Below, piece by piece: positions 57,701 through 64,000 of a DNA stretch of 64,000 nucleotides. A program made the position numbers and the translations under genes. The stretch is from positions 2,604,001-2,668,000 of the forward strand of contig OZ237735.1 in the NCBI GenBank assembly GCA_965178125.1. The letters are read 5' to 3'. How positions within the stretch are numbered: position 1 is the first letter of the stretch; each line of letters starts with the position of its first letter. The notes under the pieces were generated by a model. The model searched no databases. It saw nothing but the letters and a program-made list of their open reading frames with translations, and was not told where the DNA came from. This stretch comes from Bilabrum cf. latius. Lineage: Eukaryota > Bigyra: Bicosoecida > Bigyra > Bicosoecida.

Positions 57701-60395
57701 GTCACTCCGAAACTCGATCACCAAGAGCACCACTGCATGCTTTGAGCCCAGCCTCGACTACTGCGTGGTGAAGGTGCCCCGGTGGGACCTCAAGAAGTTC
57801 AACCGAGTGTCAACCAACATCGGGAGCAGCATGAAGAGCGTGGGCGAAGTCATGAGCATCGCAAGGTCCTTCGAGGAGGCGCTGCAGAAGGCTGTCCGCA
57901 TGGTGAACCCCGCACTCGCGGGCTTCGAGGCCAGGCGCAAGACTTCTTCCCCTTCCGATGGCGGCAGCGCCTCGGCCGCTGTGAAATTTGCGGAAGGCAC
58001 CAAGTCCCCCGGCGAGCCCGGCGCCCTGCCCATGAGCCCGGCCCGGAACGGGGCCTCTTCGGTGCTGCCCCTGGCCAGCGCTGCCATGGACGGAGAGGGC
58101 CCCGACGGGCTCAAGCTCCCCACGGCTGCTAGCTCGGCTGCTAGCTCGGCTGCTGCTGCGTCGGGCAAGTCTATGCCTGCGAGGCGCAGGCAGCGGAGTG
58201 CCAGTACCGCCGAGGCCACGGCCATGGCAGGCGGGGACGCCTCCACCGACCTGCCCGCTGCGCACGCGCGCCCCGCTGCTAGCGGTGCCGGTGCGGACGC
58301 CCACCCCGTGTCGGGCAAGGGCCCTCGCGGGGACGGCTCTCGCAGCGCCAAGAAGAGGCGCAAGGCCGGTGGATCGGGCAAGCCCGGCGAGCTGGACGCG
58401 GCCGAGTACAGCGACGACGAGCTGAGCCACCGGCTGCAGAAGCCGCACCACACGCGCCTGCTTGAGATCGCCGAGGCCCTCGAGCGCGGGTGGACCGTGG
58501 ACCGCATCCACGACCTCACCCGGATCGACCCATTCTTCCTGCGCAAGCTGGCCACCATCGCAGACATGGGCAAGACCATCGAGGCCCACGGCAACGTGTC
58601 CACCCTGCCGGAGCACTCCATGAAAGAGCTCAAGCGGGTCGGCTTCTCGGACCTTCAGATCGCTCGCCGCATGGGCTGCGACGAGTTCGCGGTGCGCCGC
58701 CGCCGCAAGGAGATGGGCATCGTGCCTGCCGTCAAGCAGATCGACACGCTGGCCGCCGAATTCCCGGCGCAGACCAACTACTTGTACATGACCTATGGCG
58801 GAGACCACGACGACGTGGAGCCCACCAACGCGGGAGCGGTGGTGCTGGGCAGCGGTGCCTACTGCATCGGCTCGAGCGTCGAGTTCGACTGGTGCGCCGT
58901 GTCGTGCATCCGCACCCTGAGGCAGGCTGGCAACCCCGCCATCGTGGTGAACTACAACCCCGAGACCGTCAGCACGGACTACGACGAGAGCGACCGGCTG
59001 TACTTTGAGGAGCTGTCCCTGGAGAGGGTGATGGACATCTACGAGCGGGAGCAGCCCGGTGGGGTGATCGTGAGCGTGGGCGGGCAGATCCCCAACAACC
59101 TGGCGCTGCCGCTGCACAAGCAGGGCGTCAACGTGCTGGGCACCAACCCAATGATGATCGACCGCGCCGAGGACCGCTTCAAGTTCAGCCAGCTGCTGGA
59201 CGACCTCGGAGTGGACCAGCCCAGGTGGAAGGAGACCACCCGCGTGGAGGAGGTGCTCTCCTTCGTGGAGGAGGTGGGCTACCCCGTCATCGTGCGACCC
59301 TCCTACGTGCTCTCTGGCGCTGCCATGCGCGTGGCCGAGGACGAGCCGGCGCTGCGGGCTTGCCTGGAGGACGCCGTGGACGTGTCGCCCGAGTACCCAG
59401 TGGTGGTGAGCAAGTTCGTGCTCAACGCCAAGGAGGTGGAGTTCGACGCGGTGGCGAGCCGGGGGCACATCCTCAACTACGCTATCTCGGAGCACGTCGA
59501 GAACGCGGGCGTGCACTCTGGCGACGCGACCCTGGTGCTGCCGGCCCAGAAGCTGTACGTGGAGACGATCCGGCAGGTGAAGCGCATCTCCCAGTCGATC
59601 GCCAAGGCGCTGAATATCACCGGCCCGTTCAACATTCAGTTCATCAGCAAGGACAACGAGGTAAAGGTGATCGAGTGCAACCTGCGTGCGTCGAGGACGT
59701 TCCCCTTCATCAGCAAGACCTTCGACTTCAACTTCATCTCGCTGGCCACCAAGGCCATGGCGGGGCTGCCGCTGAAGCCTGGCGTCTTCTCCCTGGTGGA
59801 TCTGGACTACGTGGGGGTCAAGGCTCCCATGTTCTCCTTCACTCGGCTGCAGGGAGCGGACCCCACTCTGGGCGTGGAGATGATGTCTACCGGTGAGGTG
59901 GCGTGCTTCGGGCAGGACCTGCACGAGGCCTTCCTGAAGGCGCTGCTGTCGACAGGCTTCAAGCTGCCCAAGGCGAACAGCTCGGTGCTGTTGTCCTTCG
60001 GTGACGCCGAGAAGAAGCACCTGATTGAGGCCGCTGGAGTTCTCGAGAAGCTCGGCTTCTCCCTGTTTGCCACTGAGGGGACGCACAAGAGGATGGCGGA
60101 GGCCGGAGTGAAGAGTGAGATCCTGTACAAACCATCGTCGGGCAAGGAGCCCTCTGTGGTCACCGCCCTGGAGCAAGGCAAGATCTCGCTGGTCATCAAC
60201 GACCCGAACGCGGGTGACCGACAGGGCACCACCGACGGGTACGTCATCCGCCGTACCGCCGTGGACTTTGGTGTGAGCCTAATCACCAACTTTAAGTGCG
60301 CCGTGCTCTTCGCGAACGCATTGGCCAAGATCCGGTCGTTCCCCATCAAGCACGTGGACGAGTATTACACCCTGGGCCACCTTGCCGAAACATGA
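54791..60395 (+). CDS. Glutamine-dependent carbamoyl-phosphate synthase II (fused GAT-CPS)
   Basis: First step of pyrimidine synthesis: glutamine, bicarbonate and two ATP to carbamoyl phosphate. Exons 54791-54950, 55086-55340, 55477-55794 and 55960-60395, introns of 135, 136 and 165 nt; 1,722 residues, TGA, no TAG. The glutaminase domain has [28 protein letters not shown] (nucleophile Cys ~375) and QFHPES (His ~459). Two ATP-grasp halves begin at [20 protein letters not shown] (~502) and [18 protein letters not shown] (~1205). A C-terminal MGS-like regulatory domain (~1580-1722) includes SLFATEGT. There is no dihydroorotase or aspartate carbamoyltransferase part, unlike animal CAD; this GAT-CPS form is known from kinetoplastids and apicomplexans. 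Two low-complexity insertions (~285-365 in the glutaminase domain; ~900-1055 between halves) lengthen it. Confidence 0.97.
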
Positions 60396-60599
60396 GTGCG
60401 GACGGAGCAAGTGCTCTGTTTGGGGTGCGCCCCTGAAGAGCTGAGGTTATCTAATTGAACCAGTGTAATTTGATTGATCTGGATGACACCTAATTTTAGT
60501 ATCCGATTGATGTCCAAAATTTATTAATCACTCTATCTTTTACATAATTTGGATTGTCAAGTGTAATAGGCGGGTTGCTACAGCAGACGCATCCAGAAA
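60396..60599. other. Short AT-rich convergent intergenic region
   Basis: About 200 bases between two TGA stops of convergent genes; the most AT-rich stretch nearby, with TTAATT/AATTTATTAATC-like runs suited to 3' processing. No specific signal can be assigned. Confidence 0.45.
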
Positions 60600-63500
60600 T
60601 CAGCCGGGTGGGAGCTGCGGAGGAGCTGCAGAAATACCCAGGTCCTGCCTCATGATCCTAGGGGAAAGAGATCCTGCAACAGCCGGTGACGCAGCGATAC
60701 TACGTTGCTTGCCTCGAGCCGCCCGTGGCGGCTCCGCTTGATGCGCGGTTGCTGCTCTGGCAATCCCTGCGACAGGCTTCGCAGCATCCCCTTGCTGGCC
60801 CTACAGGTACCTCGTGAGAGGAGACCGGGCCTGCATGCCGGTAGGGAGGAACGACCTCGACAATGCCAACGCTCCTGGCGCACTTGAGCTGCTCCCACCG
60901 GTGTTGCCATGGCCACGCCCCTCGGGGCTTGGAGCCTAGGGTTGGGCGCCCCCACGACCAAGCGCGCTATCCTGCCCAGCCTAGCTCCGATGCTGGGAAT
61001 GTGCCGGTGGAGAATGGTGCAACCCGGTGTCGACCTTTGCTCCAATATGCATGTATCGCTTGGGAGTTCGGCTGCGACGCTTGCGGCCGTAGCCACCCCT
61101 GTGCGCATCCGGCGAGGAAAGCGCAGATCCTGGCATGCCACCGTTGGCCTCTTGCCCGGCAGGCGGTGATGCGCCGAGTCGAGCAGATAATGGAGACCAT
61201 TCCTATTGGCGAGAGGCCGTTCCCAAGTCAGGTGCATGTACAGGCGCAGACCGCGCAGGGCCTGTATGTATGGAGACGGGTTGTAGTAGCTGCTCCTACC
61301 GTGTGTGCGTGTTTCGATCCGAATCGCCGCGGTTAAGTGTCTTCTTCAGGCCCGTGTCAACGCGACTAGGCACAGAGACGTACTTGGAGCCCGGAGAAGA
61401 TTTCGGCGCCAGTCGAGCGAGAAGCCCTGCTGGCAAGTCCTGCAACACGGTACCAGCAAGAGAAGGGGATACACCGGGCCGATGCATCGAGCTCGTCCTG
61501 ATTCGTGTGCCTCGCTGCAGCAAAGGCTCTTTGGGTCCCAGCACCCGCGGCACACCGCTCTGGTGCGAACTCAAAGATGCGGTTCCACCGGCACCACCGC
61601 TACCCTATCCGCTCTGCGGCAGGCGCACCTGCACATCTACTTGCTGCTGATGCTGCTGTTGCTATTCTCTCTGGGCCGCTGCATGCTCTAAAATGCCGCG
61701 AAGCGCCTGTGCGGGCGACTGGCCCTGAGACGGCGGTGATGATGCGACTTCTTGCACGGCCCTCTGGAGTGTTGCCACGCTAGGCATGCGCATGTGCTGA
61801 CGACCGGTCTACTCAGCCACTTGGTCCCCCGCGGCAGCAGGCGCAGCAGCAACGCCAGTGAACCCGCGGGGCCCAGTGGCAGTGACCGGAGGGGGTACTG
61901 ATGCAGCAAGCGTGCCCCCACGAGTTGATGTTTGCCTCGAAGGCACAGCAGTTGACCCATTCAGCAGTTGACCCATGCCCGCCTACGACGGGTTGCCCTC
62001 GTCGTCTGTCGGTCGCTCGAACCCGGTGTCCTGGCCGCGGATTGCTGCCTTGCTGCGGAGGTGCGCCAGGAGCTGCATGGCAGCTGCAGCCTTGTCTGAG
62101 CCCAGTGTCGCGGGGTCTGTCGCAGCACCACCAGCGACTCCCGATGCTCTAGGTGCCGGGGGCTCTCCCAATGCGGCGGGGCGGAATGACGCAGACTGCA
62201 GCGCTTCCCGCTGCTGCCTCCTCAGCTCGTGGTTCTCTGAGGTCAGCGCGGCAAGCCGGTCTGCCACGAGGAGGGACTCCTTGGCCGCAGCCAGAACTTC
62301 CTCGTTCAGCTTGTTCTTTGTGCTGGCGGAGCTGCCGTCGGCTCCTTCTTCCAGCTGGCGCGCCTGCTCCTCGTGCTGCCTTACCATCTCTCGGATCCGC
62401 TCCACCCTCGCAAGCTCGTCCGCGAGCTACGCACTGCCCGGCGATGCCGCTGCAGCGCTGGGACCAGCTAACCCAGAGGCATCCAGCGCGCCGAGTGCCT
62501 TGGTTACGGAGCTCTTACCCGACTTCGAGGGCGAGCTGACAAGTCGGCCGTGCTGCCTGCGAGAGCGAAGCAGCTTCTCATTAGCTTGGTGCATGGTCTC
62601 CACGGCCTGCCGCAGCTAGCTATTCTCGATTTCAGCCTCCAGCAGGGCTCTCAGGCTCTTACTGTGCTCGCCAGCGAGCTTGGCCAGTTCAGACGCTTGC
62701 TCAACGGACATATTCCTGGTTATGAGGTCGGCTTGGTGCTGCGCTGCATCCAGCAACGGAGTTAGCATGGCTGGCTGGTCCTCTTCCTTGTTGGAAGCAG
62801 CCGCCCCTTCGGCCATGTTTTCACCATCGGGACGCTCGCTTGCAGTGCCGCGAGCCGTGTAGCCTTCATCTGCCCTGCGCGGCTTGCTTACCGATGCTCC
62901 TGCATCATTGGCCGCGATCTGAGCGTGGCGCGAGCCGTTGGCAACGTTTGCTTGTTGCGGCACCTCGTCAGCATCGAGCGGCCCGTGCGCTAGGAGCTGC
63001 ATGTCCATCCACTCTCGCACAGACTGGAGGGCTCTCTGCGCCGCCCGATCCAAATCATCTTCACAATCAGCGTCCGAGGTGGTAGAGCCCCTCGACGTGC
63101 CTTGAGCTAGGCCCGCGAGGGCGCTCGGCATGTCGGCACGTGCCGCCGCCGCTCTCTCAGCAGCAGCAGCCCGCCCGAGTGGATACGTCTGTACCGCGTC
63201 CATGGATGGCAGCCCTGCAGCACGCGGTGTTCTGTTCTCCTACTCTGGGGAGGCGGGCGGTGACAGGTGCGCTCCCGGGGCCACCCTGGACGAACGCGAG
63301 GAGACCGCCCTTGCCGCCGCTGCAGCCGCCCTGGCAGTGGCCATGCCGGCAGATTCCGCCTGCAGCAACAGCGTGGCTTCCAGCTCCCGCACCTGACTCA
63401 CTGCAGCCGCGACTGCCATCTGGCCGGCTCGCCTGGCTCGGCGCACGACCTCTTGCGGGGACTGGTCGCCGTCCTCGTCGTCAACTGGCAGCCCCGCCGA

Positions 63501-64000
63501 TCGCAACGGACTCGCAGGCACCTCTGTGCTCAGCTGTTGCTGTGCAGTGGCCACTGCTCGAAAGGCTGCAGCTGCTGCTTCTGCCACCGGACTCGCGTTT
63601 CTTGCGCTTCGGGACAGGCCCTGAATGGCGGCCAGGTCCTCGTTCCGCTCAGGCGGGGTGCGCGGGCCGCTGATGCGGAGACCTTCCGTGCTGGCCACGG
63701 CTGAATCGCCCTGGGTGCTGGGGGTAGAATCGCGCGCTCCGGTCTAGCTTGCATCGCTGCCCGCCTCCACGTTGTTCCCCATCGACTGCACAATCCTGCT
63801 CAGTGAGGACCGTGTGGATGAGGGCTGGCGCACCTGCTCGGGCAAAGCCGGCGCGCGGAGTCCCTTAAACCCAGTAGATCCCCGGCGAGGTACTTGTCCC
63901 AGAACATCCAGGTGTGCCGGGGCGCTACTGCCCTCAAGCACACCAGGAGAAGACACGCGCCTGCCATGCTCGCCCGTCGACTCGTGTCCGTGTTGGTGGC
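60600..64000 (-). CDS. Long low-complexity/coiled-coil protein, 5' end beyond window
   Basis: I do not recognise this gene. One minus-strand frame stays free of TAA and TGA from the window edge down to a TGA at 60600-60602, about 1,130 codons, crossing 13 TAGs. The visible part starts with Ser/Pro/Gly-rich sequence. It then has three predicted helical/coiled-coil stretches around 63,300-63,550 (VRRARRAGQMAVAAAVSQVR), 62,620-62,720 and 62,240-62,420 (ELARVERIREMVRQHEEQAR), and ends in ~450 basic, Ser/Arg/Gly-rich residues with no fold. The tail carries most of the TAGs and is the least certain part; an unrecognised intron or an earlier end there is possible. It is convergent with carbamoyl-phosphate synthase. 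Cytoskeletal or scaffold roles are only suggested by composition. Confidence 0.55.

Noticed and set aside
57810-60176. 788-codon antisense open frame within carbamoyl-phosphate synthase
   Set aside because: It mirrors strongly conserved coding sequence of the synthase; biased third positions in GC-rich genes leave long open antisense frames. It has no domain of its own.
1-64000. The region as a set of pseudogenes broken by nonsense mutations
   Set aside because: The interrupting stops are almost only TAG; TAA and TGA are nearly absent in the same frames, domains stay intact across them, and several TAGs fall on conserved Gln positions. Decay would create all three stops and frameshifts.
1-64000. 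TAG as leucine, as in some rhizarian or ciliate codes
   Set aside because: Leu would fit the lipase elbow (GYSLGG) but not the Josephin catalytic Gln, MYG1 DHHQR, AlgH PGQLE or TTLL IQK sites.
1-64000. TAG as pyrrolysine in an archaeon or bacterium
   Set aside because: Spliceosomal-type introns, eukaryotic gene families and TAG at many conserved Gln sites exclude it.

Overview
The window comes from the nuclear genome of a GC-rich, intron-bearing unicellular eukaryote that does not use the standard genetic code. TAG is a sense codon, almost certainly glutamine. Read with the standard code the region looks like dozens of broken fragments; read with TAG as Gln it resolves into 18 long genes. 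At several independent sites TAG falls exactly where the protein family has a conserved Gln: Josephin oxyanion Gln, MYG1 DHHQR, AlgH GWxPGQLE, tubulin-tyrosine-ligase HLTNxxIQK, Bmt2 YQxAS. Seventeen genes end in TGA and one in TAA. This resembles NCBI code 15. The species cannot be named from the sequence; a TTLL9-like ligase hints at a flagellum and an AlgH/UPF0301 protein at algal affinity, both only hints.

Layout. 1-5438: the end of a TTLL9-like tubulin ligase (+) faces a membrane-anchored class-3 lipase-like protein (-). 5747-24987: one giant gene (-), 6,373 codons with a single 119-nt intron and about 25 in-frame TAGs, encoding UIM-like motifs, SPRY-like modules, a DUF3638/DUF3645-like core with Walker-type motifs, and C-terminal EF-hands. 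25272-29668 (+): a Josephin deubiquitinase divergent from the giant gene, an unknown protein, and a Bmt2-like rRNA methyltransferase. 30071-35090: MYG1 nuclease (-), a secreted TIM-barrel-like glycosidase (+) and a DCN1-like neddylation factor (+). 35232-47418: ankyrin protein (-), membrane RING-HC E3 (+), an AlgH protein split by a ~1,200-residue insertion (-), and a 14-finger C2H2 protein with a SUMO-interaction-like motif (-). 47750-52933: a Cys-rich type I membrane protein (+) and a villin-headpiece protein (-). 53095-60395: aspartate carbamoyltransferase (-) head-to-head with glutamine-dependent carbamoyl-phosphate synthase (+), the first two committed pyrimidine steps. 60600-64000: the 3' part of a long low-complexity/coiled-coil gene (-).

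Themes. Five of the 18 genes touch ubiquitin-like signalling (Josephin DUB, UIM-bearing giant, DCN1-like, RING E3, SIM-like zinc finger protein). Introns are short (about 50-220 nt), GT-AG, and concentrated at 5' ends. The pyrimidine enzymes and DCN1 contain no TAG, while long disordered proteins contain many.
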